A stretch of 64,000 bases of DNA, from positions 11,246,701 to 11,310,700 of the forward strand of contig OZ020269.1 of assembly GCA_963971225.1 (NCBI GenBank), given 5' to 3'. Shown one piece after another: positions 23,691 to 34,130 of the stretch. Made by a program: the position numbers and the translations under genes. A model generated the notes under the pieces. It had not been told where the DNA came from. It saw only the letters and a list, made by a program, of their open reading frames with translations, and searched no databases. This DNA comes from Melieria omissa (Eukaryota > Arthropoda > Insecta > Diptera > Ulidiidae). Within the stretch, counting starts at the first letter, position 1; each line of letters starts with the position of its first letter.

Positions 23691-24780
23691 AAAAGAAAAT
23701 TGGTCTCTTTCTCCTTGTCATCCCACATTTGTAGCAGTGTAGTCACCATACTTTGCCTTTGTGAGGCTTTGTCTACTGTGGCAAATTTTCGCAGCAATTA
23801 AATTGTCATTAGAAAACATTTAAACTAACATTATATACGAACCTCTGGCGCACAGAGCGCTCGCAGTTATGCGCTGTCAGTGATTTGAGGTCCACTTAGT
23901 GGAGTAGCCGCCCCGATATTGCAGTTTTCAACGTAAATGTTTACATAGCTAAGCTAATAGTTAATCTAAAAAAAAAACAAATTGTTACTTGGCTTAACTG
24001 ATTTGCTTAAACGGCTTAATGAAATCATTTGAATAACAAATGATCACAAATGAATGCCTGCCTTCAGCTTTCCATTAATTAAATAATAATAATTAAATGC
24101 ACTAAATTGGTTTTTAAAAACTATAATACAAATCTGCTGCAGTGCAGCATCCTATTATTAAAAAAATTAATTAAATAAAAAACTATGAATGAATGAAATG
24201 AATGAATAAAAACAGTTCAATACTTATTTTTCAGTCTGTGAAGCTGTTAGACACTTCTATTCTAAATATAAACATTTTTTCATTCAACAATCTCAAAACT
24301 TTACAAATCACATGCAAATTTAAAGACAAACTTAAATGAAAAATATATTATATATTGTTTATATATATTTGATTAGCTTGTGTTTATTGTTATTGCACCA
24401 CAAAAAAGCTTTGTCTCTATAAATCCATAAAAAAGCCTATAAATTTTATTATTGTTTTTTTATTAATCAATAAATTTGATTTGTCACAATAAACCAACGC
24501 ACAAATTGAGCAATCAAATGCATTTATCAACTGCCAATTGTGAAAAAAAATTGTGAACGCATTTCCTTACAAGGTACTGGTCACACTTGGCAAGAGACAC
24601 ACGACAACACACGATGACAAAAGTTGCCATAAAATGTTATCGAGATGTTGAATGATTAATTGAGAAATCCACTGAAATCTATAAAATTGTGAATGAACGA
24701 AAAAACAAATTGCTGTTCAAAGCTTTTTATGCAGTATAACCTCAATTGCTGTAGATGTTTTTAATTTCAATAAAAAATTT
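23691..24780. other. non-coding DNA
   Basis: No gene or known element recognised. Confidence 0.5.
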
Positions 24781-24989
24781 ACTTTTCTATTAAGAAACTA
24801 TTGCAACGTTTTATATGAATTTAAAAATAATAAAATATAAATCAAATGTAATATGATGTAGAATTCAATGGTTTGAAATTTTCAGTTCGCATTTAGAGTC
24901 TTTAGTTTGTTACAGTGTCACACAATATACATATACCAGGAATATCAGTATGAAGTGAGCCTTTTTTTGCGAAAATAAAACACTAATTT

Positions 24990-25978
24990 TTAATGAAAAA
25001 GTAAAATTCAAAGTATTGGCCATTGCTAGCCACACATTTTGTCCATCTTTCAGGCAATTTTTGGACACCGCACTAATAGAATTGTTTGTCTTTTGAAGCA
25101 AACCAATCAGACACCCAATTTTCAACTTCCTCATAGGAATCGAAGTGCTGCTCAGCCAATGCGTGTCCCATCGATGAAAACAAATGGTAGTCGGAAAGAG
25201 CAAAGTCTGATCTGAAAGCTTTGATTGTATCCTGAACCGCTCTTGCTTTGTGTGCAGGTGCATTGCCATGGAGCAAAAATACCTTGTCGTGTCTTCTCGT
25301 CCATTCTGGTCGTTTTTCGATCAATGCGTGGTTCAAATTGATCATTCTGTCTGTAGCGATCAATATTAACGGTTTCGCCAGGTTTTAACAACTCGTAATA
25401 CACCACGCCACTCTGGTCCCACCAAACACACAGCATCTTCTTGCCGAATCGATCTGGTTTTGCAGTCGATGTTGACGGTTGTCCCGGATAAATCCATGTT
25501 TTTCCGTTTAGGATTCTTACAATAGATCAATTTTTCATCGCCAGTAACAATTCGCAAAAGAAAAATTTCACAAGTGTTTTTTTCGGTTTTCCATCTGCCT
25601 TTCATTCAATTCATGTGGCACTCATTTTCCACACTTTTGAATCTTTCCCATAGCTTTTAAACGGACAGAAATTGTTGCTTGTGCAACATTTAACATTTCT
25701 GCCATTTGGTTTTGACTCAAAGTGTCATCTTTATCCAATATCGTTTGCAATTCGGCTTCTTCAAACTTTTTTGATGGTCTTCCACGTTCTTCATTTCTCA
25801 CATCAAAATCATTATTTCTGACCCGTTGAAACCATCGTTTGCATGTTGCTCTTGATAGAGCATGATCATCATATGCCTCGACAAGCATTCGATGCGACTC
25901 TGCAGCACTTTTCTTCAAATGAAAACAGAAAATTAATGCTTTCCGCAAATCGTCACTATCTGCTACAAAATTCGACAT
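24990..25978 (-). pseudogene. decayed mariner transposase of the outer element
   Basis: The intact N-terminal part (25978-25622, 118 codons) has LKKSAAESHRMLVEAYDDHA, TCKRWFQRVRNNDFD and a second helix-turn-helix (NQMAEMLNVAQATISVRL). After a stop the product continues in other frames: the first catalytic region ([10 protein letters not shown]), then GVLRVVKTW, then LLHGNAPAH and [15 protein letters not shown]. The second catalytic Asp is changed to Gly (HGN for HDN), and at least three frame breaks are present. It cannot encode an active enzyme. Confidence 0.85.
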
Positions 25979-26034
25979 TTTTAAAACAATGAAAAATTAT
26001 GATGTTGTTTGTTCAATGACTTGATGTATACACT

Positions 26035-26217
26035 TAATTCTGTTTTTACACGGTCTTCTTTTACATGTTTTAGATTTAACACGGTTTAAAAATTAAAAAA
26101 TTTTTAATTTTTTACACGATTTTATTCCATTTAGCACGAAATATTAAACATTTTTTTTTATTTTTAAACCGTGTTAAATCAAAACCGTGTAAAAAAGACC
26201 GTGTAAAAACAGAATTA
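26035..26217. mobile_element. small palindromic MITE
   Basis: About 180 bp with long inverted ends: taattctgtttttacacggt at 26035 and its inverse ending at 26217. Inner inverted parts (ttaacacggtttaaaaatta and partner) extend the fold. It sits in the 5' non-coding part of the outer mariner, with TA or TTAA at the junctions. No coding. Confidence 0.8.
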
Positions 26218-26230
26218 GGTGTACTAAATA

Positions 26231-27179
26231 CCTTGTGACCGAAAAGTTTCCGGAAATTTTAAATAAAACGCAAAATTCTTAATCTTCATCAATATTTATT
26301 TTATCTCCTTCAAAATATGCTCCATTAGAACCGATACACATATGCCAACGTTTCTTCCAATCATCAAAACATTTTTTATAGGCGCTTTCCGGTATGGCTT
26401 TGAGTTCCCTCTGCGAATTCTGTTTTACGTCTTCTTCTATGGATTCAAAACGCGTTCCTCTGAGTGGTAATTTGAGTTTGGGAAACAGGAAAAAGTCACA
26501 CGGTGCAAGATCAGGTGAATACGGTGGCTGTTCGATGGTATTTATTGAATGTTTGGCCTTAAAATCGTTGATAATGTTGGCTCGGTGCGAGGGAGCATTA
26601 TCGTCATGAAAAATCCATGAATTATCCTTGCACAATTGAGGCCGTTTACGGCGGATATTTTCACGCAAACGTCTTAAAACAGTCAAATAATAGTCTTTAC
26701 CGACTGTTTGTCCTTCAGGAACGAATTCATGATGCACCACATCACGAATATCGAAGAAAACAATCAGCATTACCTTGATTTTCGAGCGACTGTGGCGTGG
26801 TTTTTTCGGTTTCGGCTCGTCTTTTCCTCTCCATTCCGATGATTGTTGGCTTGTTTGCATGTCGTACTCGTAGACCCATGTCTCGTCACCAGTTATGATG
26901 CGTTCCATGAAAGTTGGATCGGAATTGGCACGATCAGGCACGTCCAAAGAGACCTGTTCACGGTACTCATTTTGAAGAAAATTCTCAACAAAATCGCAAC
27001 GCACTATTGAGGTGAACTGGTTTCAACAGCTGCCGTAAACAAACTGTCTGACAGATCGCGCTCATCTTTGGCATAGTAATTAAGGACAGTGCTACCAACC
27101 TATAGAAACTTAAAATATCGAAAAATATACAGCGCGCGAATTTTAAATGAGAATTTCCGGAAACTTTTCGGTCACAATG
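26231..27179 (-). mobile_element. nested mariner, N-terminally deleted
   Basis: The termini share ttgtgaccgaaaagtttccg as inverted repeats at 26233 and ending 27177; TA flanks at 26229-26230 and 27180-27181. At 949 bp it lacks about 350 bp. The family differs from the element it interrupts. Confidence 0.9.
26279..27004 (-). pseudogene. mariner transposase, catalytic core intact, HTH domain deleted
   Basis: A 241-codon open minus-strand frame. All three catalytic regions are present: ITGDETWVYEYD, then FHDDNAPSH, then YSPDLAPCDFFLFPKLK, giving D,D34D. The conserved tail (RWHMCIGSNGAYFEGD) is complete. The N-terminal helix-turn-helix (about 100 residues) is missing; the frame begins at MRCDFVENFL, near the end of the second HTH region of a full protein. 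Without end-binding it should be unable to transpose alone. Confidence 0.85.
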
Positions 27180-27359
27180 TATGCTTGACAGATGTCATAG
27201 CAACAAAACAAAACAAAAATTAAGGCTCGTTCACAACAAATATTCGCTATCGAGACATTTGTATCTTGAGGCTCACTTCATACTGATATACCTGGTACTT
27301 TGAAAATTAAGAGTTAGTTTTAATTACTTTTAATTAAGGAATTATTACAATGCTATATA

Positions 27360-27943
27360 CTACTGTGTACAAAGAATACCCGGAATTTGTTTATAATTCA
27401 AAAAATCTTTATTTATTCTTCCAAATCAATTTCATCGCCTTCAAAGTAGTCCCCCCTCGATGCAATGCACTTATGCCAACGGACTTTCCAATCTTCGAAG
27501 CATGCCAAATAGTCACCTTCCGGTATGGCCTTCAATGCGCGCGCCGATTCACGTTGAATCTCTTCAATCGATTCAAAACGGTGTCCTCGAAGTGGTCTTT
27601 TGAGTTTGGAGAATACCCAGAAGTCACAAGGAGCTAAATCAGGCGAATACGGTGGCTGTGGAACGATATGAGTTTCATTTTTGGCGAAATGCTCACGAAG
27701 AACCAATGTCGTGTGAGATGGTGCATTATCGTAATGCAAAAACCAAGAGTTGTAAAAATCGCCGAATTCACTTTTTGCGTCTCACAAAACCAAGCGTAAC
27801 TCAAACACTAATGAGAATTTTGACGTATAATTTGACATGTGAGCCTCTAACAGTTGTACCAACTTAAAAAAAAATAATTCGGCGAAAATATTTAACCGCG
27901 TAGTTTAAATGGGAAAATTCCGGGTATTCTTTGTACACCGTGG
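27360..27943 (-). mobile_element. internally deleted mariner in the tandem host repeat
   Basis: The inverted ends share gtgtacaaagaatacccgga (near 27365 and ending near 27937), with TA flanks at 27358-27359 and 27944-27945. Only the last 108 codons of the transposase remain on the minus strand (27739-27413): HYDNAPSH, YSPDLAPCDFWVFSKLKRP and the terminal WHKCIASRGDYFEGDEID. The first two thirds are deleted. It is related to, but distinct from, the nested mariner next door. Confidence 0.88.
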
Positions 27944-28130
27944 TAAGACTATAAAAATTCCAAAATATAAATTTTTTATAATGTAAATCTAAAAATTTTA
28001 AATTTTCAGTTCGTATTTAGAGTCTTTCGTTTTTTATAGTCAGACACAATACATATTTTTAAAATTTACAGTTATTTTTCTAGTTACAAGTACAAAAATT
28101 ACTTTTAATTAAGGAATTATTACAATGTTA

Positions 28131-28875
28131 CCAGGTACCAGGCGCCTATGAAACCGGTAACGACATCTAGCGGTAAATAGCCGAATATTTATAAACTTCG
28201 GAACCGTACCAAATTTCATGTCTACTTCTTCTGTCATATGTCAACAATATTCAGTTCACAATTTGTCAAGTTTCATCCAACAACGCATTGTTTGACGCTC
28301 CGGAAAATGTCGGATTACGTGCCTACAAATTACGATTTGCGGACACAGTTAATTTTGTGTTACCATTTGAAGAAAAAAACCTTCTAAAACCTGGTGAAAC
28401 GGTTAACGGTGAACGTTACCAACAACAATTGGCCGATTTGAACCGTGCTATACGCCAAAAACGCCCAGAATATGAAGCCAGGCAACACAAAGTGATTTTC
28501 CTCGATGACAACGCACCACCACACCGCACTAGAGCCACCAAAGAATTGGTTGCATCGTACAACTGGGAAGCTCTTGCTCATGCGGCTTACTCACCAGACT
28601 TGGCGCCTTCGGATTATCACATGTTCGCATCGATGGGCCACGCATTAACGGAACGGCGCTTCAATTCTCACGCAGAAGTAAAAAAATGGATCGATGATTG
28701 GTTTCAGGCAAAAGACGAAAAATTTTTTTGGCGAGGCATCCATAAATTGCCTGAGAGATGGGAAAAATGTGTAGCTAGCGATGGCCATTACTTTGAAGAA
28801 TAAAATTGTAATCATTTCCTCACAATAAACGTGTTTTTTCAAAAATAATTACCGGATTCATAGGCGCATATCTGG
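28131..28875 (+). mobile_element. internally deleted Mos1-like mariner in the tandem host repeat
   Basis: The ends pair as inverted repeats (gcgcctatgaa and ccggtaa shared; outer ccag at both), with TA flanks at 28129-28130 and 28876-28877. The transposase start (ATG at 28307, MSDYVPTNYDLRTQLILCYH) is joined out of frame near 28379 to the C-terminal half [13 protein letters not shown], which continues through FLDDNAPPHR, YSPDLAPSDYHMFASMGHAL to WEKCVASDGHYFEE (stop 28803). The LLKPGETVN signature resembles the mauritiana group. The element is non-autonomous. Confidence 0.88.
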
Positions 28876-29020
28876 TATATATGACTGCAAAGATTCCAAA
28901 ACATAAATTTCATATAAAAATCAAAAATTTTAAAATCTAAAATTTTCAGCTCGCACTTAGAGTCTTAAGTTTTTTACAGTCTCACACAAATCTTTGAAAA
29001 TTAACAGTGTATTTTCTTGT

Positions 29021-31365
29021 TTCAAATTTATCAATTTCTGGCCGACTACAAAATCAAGTTTGTGTGTTGAGTCTTTTATTAATTCACTCAAAAATTCCAC
29101 TGCTACCAGCCTCAAAAATTCATAAATTTTACCCAAAATTGCCATCAATTAAATGCTCAACATGTGTCAAAACGTTGACAAAAATGCTGTTCAACATTGA
29201 TGAGAACATGGCTTAACGGCGACCACCAACGACGCTGACCATTAAACGTTTGTCTAAATGAAATGCAAATCAATTACACACTTTGAATTCTCAATCACTC
29301 AATTATTGTGTTTTTGGCTGCAACAATTTGTATACATCAAAAAATGTATAGAGCAGCAGCTGCACACATAGACACAAACATAATGAGTGTTGAGCGTTAA
29401 GCCATTAAAATAAGATAAAAAATGTGAGTACTGCTTAACAATCAATTCACGCCTTGGAGTTTCAACACCTTAGCGTGTTTAAATATGTTTTTAATTGATT
29501 ATTAAAAAAAACAGGCGGCAATGGAGAAATGCGCAAGTGGCTCGTCATGCGTTGATTAATTGCGACCGTAGGCAGCAGCAGAATACAACATTTGCCAATT
29601 TGCCATGGTGGCCATTTTGGTGTTGTGGCAGAATTGTTGCTCAGCCATGTTGGGTTGTGAATCGTATTTCGTTCGCTTTCGACTTATTGGGTTGGGTTAT
29701 TCGCCTTTATTTGTTGAGTAATTAAATACTTAAAAACAATTCAGCCAATTCGATTGATTTACAAGTTGTATGCGATGCGGAAGATGCTTCGGGGCAATGC
29801 GAGCATAAAATGTAAACAAGCAATGTGCATTTTTCTACTCAAGTACAAGAGTTTAATATTTAGTTGCATGAGTTGGAAAAATTCATGAAGATCACAAGCG
29901 GGTCGTTGGCTTAAAATAGCTTGAGATATGTTTTAGAAAAACAACTCCCACGTTTGGCTATATTTGAGCGCGTTAGTTCTCAAATCAATATGGACTTAAA
30001 ATAAAAAAAGTAATTTTCCCACTAACATCTTACAATCAATTTGATTGCTTCATGCAAAGCACATTTTTCCCGCTTCTCATAAAAAAAACGACGAAAACTG
30101 CAAATTCATGCACTTGCAACTGACTGGGCAAGCAATCAGGCGGTTGTTTCCAATTGTTTTGATAAATAAAAACAGGCAGATGCTACAAAAATCTAAGATG
30201 TGCATTGCACAAGTCATGAAGTGGACTTGGCAGCACACAATTTCAGTTTAGTCAAATGTGAAATTATAAAAAAACCATCATGCTTTATTGGCTTTTAATG
30301 GAGACAGTTAATTTAAACGGCTGCGTCTGTGTGTGGGAGAGTTGAGGTGTGCGTGCTTGAGAGTTCTGGCAGTGAAAGGCGTTAACATGTGCCTAACTCG
30401 GTGTCAGAATGCGCTGAAGAAATTCAATTGGACTACAGTGCAAAAGTTACTTAAGTGTAAAATAGTTGTAATAATCGAATGGCATTGCAGCTTCATGCGA
30501 GCAAAGCAGCGTTTCCGCTTTGTAAGTGTTTCAGTTGTTATTTTTGAGAAGAAATTTTCAAAGCACGCAACTCCTACACTTCATACATTTTATAGTTCAT
30601 TTAATATATTTTTTTATTATTATTATTTTATAATTCATTAAATATTTTTTATAATTTTGAGTATTAAAAAACTTTCATTTTTTTTTAATTCAATTCGAAA
30701 TTTACGCCTAACGACATGCCTCGATTTGAGCTAATAGCTCCAATTTGCTCAACTCTTAATTTGTTTCGTTGGTGCAAGTACATAACTTTTGTTGTAATGC
30801 TCCAATGTTCATCAATCATTTGAACGTTTAATAAATAATCACAGCTAATTTATGCTAATAAGCGGCAAATAACAAAAAATTTGCGAAAAACTTGCAAAAA
30901 AATTGCAAAAACTAATTGAACTAATTGATTTTTTAATCTGTCTGGATGGTAACAAAGAGGACACAGTAGTCCAGATTATGTTACTACGAGAAATGCCCAG
31001 TGTGTAACTAGTAAGAAATATTAATGAAATTCTCAAGCTTTGCTTCTATTTAAGATCGATGTGACTGTTGTATTATGAATTGTTTTCGCTGCTTGCTGTC
31101 AGTTGAACCAAATGATCTAAGAGGCAAAGTATATCAAGTAGTCAGGTGCAAAGAAGTGAAGTTGGTGCAACTTCACTTCCGCTACAGGATTTTACTAAGG
31201 AGCGTTAAAATTTTGTGTGGTTATGACAAGAACATCACTTACTAATTTTTTAATTTTTGTTACTGAACCCTTTTTTATGTGTTGTTACAGCCATTTATTT
31301 CATTTTATATCATTATTAGCTTTAACATAAATTTTGTTATGCACAATTAGAAATTGAATTTTTCT
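29021..31365. other. non-coding DNA
   Basis: No gene or known element recognised in this stretch; AT-rich. Confidence 0.5.
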
Positions 31366-31860
31366 TCATTTAATTATTTAGAAAATGTATCGGAATTGAA
31401 ATAAAATGTTAAATGAAAAAAAAATAATTTTTTCTGCTTCATCTTTATTTACTAATGTAAATAAAAAAGTTCAAAAAGTCATTCAGTTCATTCAAGAAGT
31501 CATTAATTTATTTTACTCAAATATTCGATTTAAACTTCAAATTATTCAAAGGACAAAAACAATTTTCTTCTTAAAACCAAGGGGGGGTTCATATGTACAC
31601 AAAGTAGCTTGTGGTAACAAAATAGCGAAAGTGTTCACTCAAGTTCTCAAGTTTGTGCCTTAAATCTTTTAATTCTGTTTGAGAACGTTTATTATTTTAC
31701 GTATTTATTTATTAAAGTTCACTGTAAGAAGAAGACAATTTTATGTTAAGCCTTTCAAATCATTCCAATTTTTTGTTTTGGCAAAATCAATTTTCACTAA
31801 ATTTTACTTGTTTAACTTTGTTTGAAAAAGCATATTTTAAAATCACATGGTTTGAGTTGA
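31366..31860 (+). repeat. dispersed repeat, copy 1
   Basis: About 490 bp that recurs at about 34965-35460 in the same orientation (shared blocks include ttcatatg, aaagtagcttgtg, tttgtgccttaaatctttt, tttgagaacgtt, cgtatttatttatt and cactgtaagaagaag). No coding or terminal repeats were seen; family unknown. Confidence 0.7.
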
Positions 31861-32235
31861 AGTTTTACCACTTATACAACTTGCCACCACTTGCCTCTTC
31901 AGGGTAGGTCAGGTTGACAATGCCGGATGGATCTTATCCTAAAAATAGGTCAAGAGGCTTCTAAATTCGATTGCATTTGATCAAACTATCTGAATGATTT
32001 TATGAAGCTAAGTAAGTTTTTGACATCATACAGACATCATAAACACAAATTCTTGCGGTAAGCCGGCTCCTACTGAACGTTGGACAACAAGAGAGGACAT
32101 GCTAAAGAAAATGCTTTTCAATATTAAAGAGAATTTGTTCAATTTGAACTTTTTAACTGTTTTTTTAGTACTTATGTATTTCCTTTCATAGTTCCTTACT
32201 GACCTAACATAGGAGATAATAAATAAATTATTTTT
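31861..32235. other. non-coding DNA
   Basis: No gene or element recognised before the LINE begins. Confidence 0.4.
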
Positions 32236-33200
32236 GTAATTTTTATCAACGACATAGCCAATTGCTTTAAATTCTCTAAGAATCTTGTGTATGCTGATGA
32301 TTTGAAGATTTACTCTTCAATATCATGTCTCTCAGACTCTCGCAATCTTCAAATGGACCTTGACAACGTTGTCGTTTGGTGTAATAAAAATAAGCTTAAT
32401 TTAAATATAAATAAGTGTTTCCATGTGACCTATTCAAAATCCCGGTCCCCTATTCCCACTTCTTACCACATTGGTAGTTGTCACTTAGTGAATCCTACTG
32501 AAATTGCTAATCTAGGTGTTGTGTTTGATAATAGGCTCTCTTCCAAAGTCATTTAAATTTCTCATTAAAGTCATTTTCATTCTCTTTAAAGTCATTTTTT
32601 CGCCGTTTCAATTCTGATTTTACGGATCCGTATACTCTAAAGTTGCTCTATACCTCCCTGGTACAGTCTAAGCCACCTACGCGGCCTTCATTTGGAGACC
32701 CTACTATGACTCAATTGACTTGAACGAATCCAAAAAAATGTTTCTTCGTTACGCCCTACGTTCTTTGCATTTTGTTCACCCCATTCCCTCCTACCGATCT
32801 AGATGTCTGCTTGTTAATCTAAAGTCATTGGAGGGTAGGAGGAGTATTCTCTCACTTACCTTTGTCTTTAACCTAATACGGGGTGTGATAGACTGCCCTT
32901 ACCTACTCGGACGTATACATTTGTTTATTCCGCAAAGATCGTTAAGATATCATGCCATTTTCTCTTTGGAGAGGGTAAGAAGAAATTACGCTTCTTTTGC
33001 CCCAATTTCTAGAGCTTTAAAAAAAATTAATGCTCTCAAATTCTTTTGTTTTAGACTTTTCCTATTCCGAAACCCATTTAAAATTGTGTCTGAATGAATT
33101 AATTAGCTAGGATATTTGTATATCTCACTTACATTTTGTAGTAATCTGTACAAACTTATGTATTATTCTTCTGGATTACTTTAAACAAAGAAAAAAAAAG
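32236..33200 (+). mobile_element. 5'-truncated Jockey-type LINE (3' end of ORF2)
   Basis: Reading starts inside the reverse transcriptase at FINDIANCF and reaches the catalytic YADDLKIYSS, followed by WCNKNKLNLNINKC. The frame then breaks near 32555. It resumes at 32720-33097 with the C-terminal region typical of Jockey-clade ORF2 (KKMFLRYALRSL, SYRSRCLLVNLKSLEGRR, RVRRNYASFAPISRALKKIN). An A-rich 3' tail lies near 33185-33200. It is a dead, 5'-truncated copy, as left by target-primed reverse transcription. Confidence 0.88.
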
Positions 33201-34130
33201 GAATACAAATTCGGGGATATCTCCTAAAGTTCCACGTCAAATATTTGTTTCATTTACAATCAAAACCTTCCTTGAATTTATCATTAACATATTCAACACT
33301 TTTAATCAATTTGCCAGATTCCAGAAACCACTTCGACTTCGCATTGACCACCAACAAATTAAATAAACAAATAAACCTAATTTTTCCAACATTTCTTTTG
33401 CTTTGCATACGGATGAGGCGCATAGATATCGACAAATGTCTACGTAACGGTCCAGCGTAGATTAGCATATGAATAAAGTCCAAGCGGAACTTTAACGTCT
33501 GTCTAATAAAAATGCTGTGGTTGTTGTTGTTTTTGTTACTATTAGCCAATATCGATACGAAAGAGGCCAGACTTTTATTTCATTTAAATTTTCGTTTCGA
33601 GCGGCTTAATTTCGAACTTGTGTCCACTTTTATTATTCGTTTGCCAATTTTACACGACATTATTAGCTAATCTATAATCATAACAACAACAACAACACAA
33701 GATACAAATCATAACCAAATTGAAAGATATTGAATAACGATTAAGCAATTTCATAGCAGCGAAACGTGTTGACAACAGTTGGTGTAGCGTCGTTTTGGCG
33801 GCACGAAAGGGACCACAGCGTGACTTTTATTGGGCAAACATTTTTGGAATGATTAAGAAATTAGTAGTTGGTAATTTAGTTTATAAGGCGCGTGCATAGT
33901 TTTGGGGATTAACTCGTGAAAAAACGAAATATGGACAACGGATGTCAACGGGTTTCGGTTGCGATATTCGGCTCACTCTATGACTAATTTTGGGGTTGTT
34001 TTATGTTTAGTTAATAATGTTAAATCTAAATGGTTATTCAATTTGGAAATGTTGCAATTAAGATTGAACATTTGAATATTTAATCTTTTCAGCATAAGAA
34101 CAGTCGGCGGCGCAACGCACACAGCAAACA
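33201..34130. other. upstream region of the CPAP1-like gene
   Basis: No other gene seen. A pyrimidine tract plus AG at 34081-34092 (aatcttttcag) just before the coding start may be a 5' UTR splice acceptor, so the promoter could be farther upstream. Confidence 0.4.

Larger units (their letters stand above)
24936..27295 (-). mobile_element. mariner interrupted by a nested mariner and a MITE
   Basis: Outer termini: ccaggaatatcagtatgaag at 24936 and its inverted partner ending at 27295, flanked by TA at 24934-24935 and 27296-27297. Without the two insertions it would be about 1.23 kb, close to a complete mariner. Its transposase on the minus strand is decayed, the order being HTH, then middle, then catalytic C-terminus. 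It is the host of the nested elements at 26035-26217 and 26231-27179, both of which lie upstream of its transposase start. Confidence 0.9.
24781..29020 (+). repeat. host unit of about 180 bp in three tandem copies, split by mariner insertions
   Basis: The marker ttttcag(t/c)tcg followed by (c/t)a(t/c)ttagagtct occurs at 24889, 28013 and 28943. Removing the mariners between them leaves spacings of about 176 and 183 bp, so the host DNA is a three-copy tandem repeat. Other shared parts are acttttaattaaggaattat (27327 and 28100) and gattccaaaacataaa or its variant aattccaaaatataaa (27955 and 28890). Three separate mariners sit in this repeat. Confidence 0.85.
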
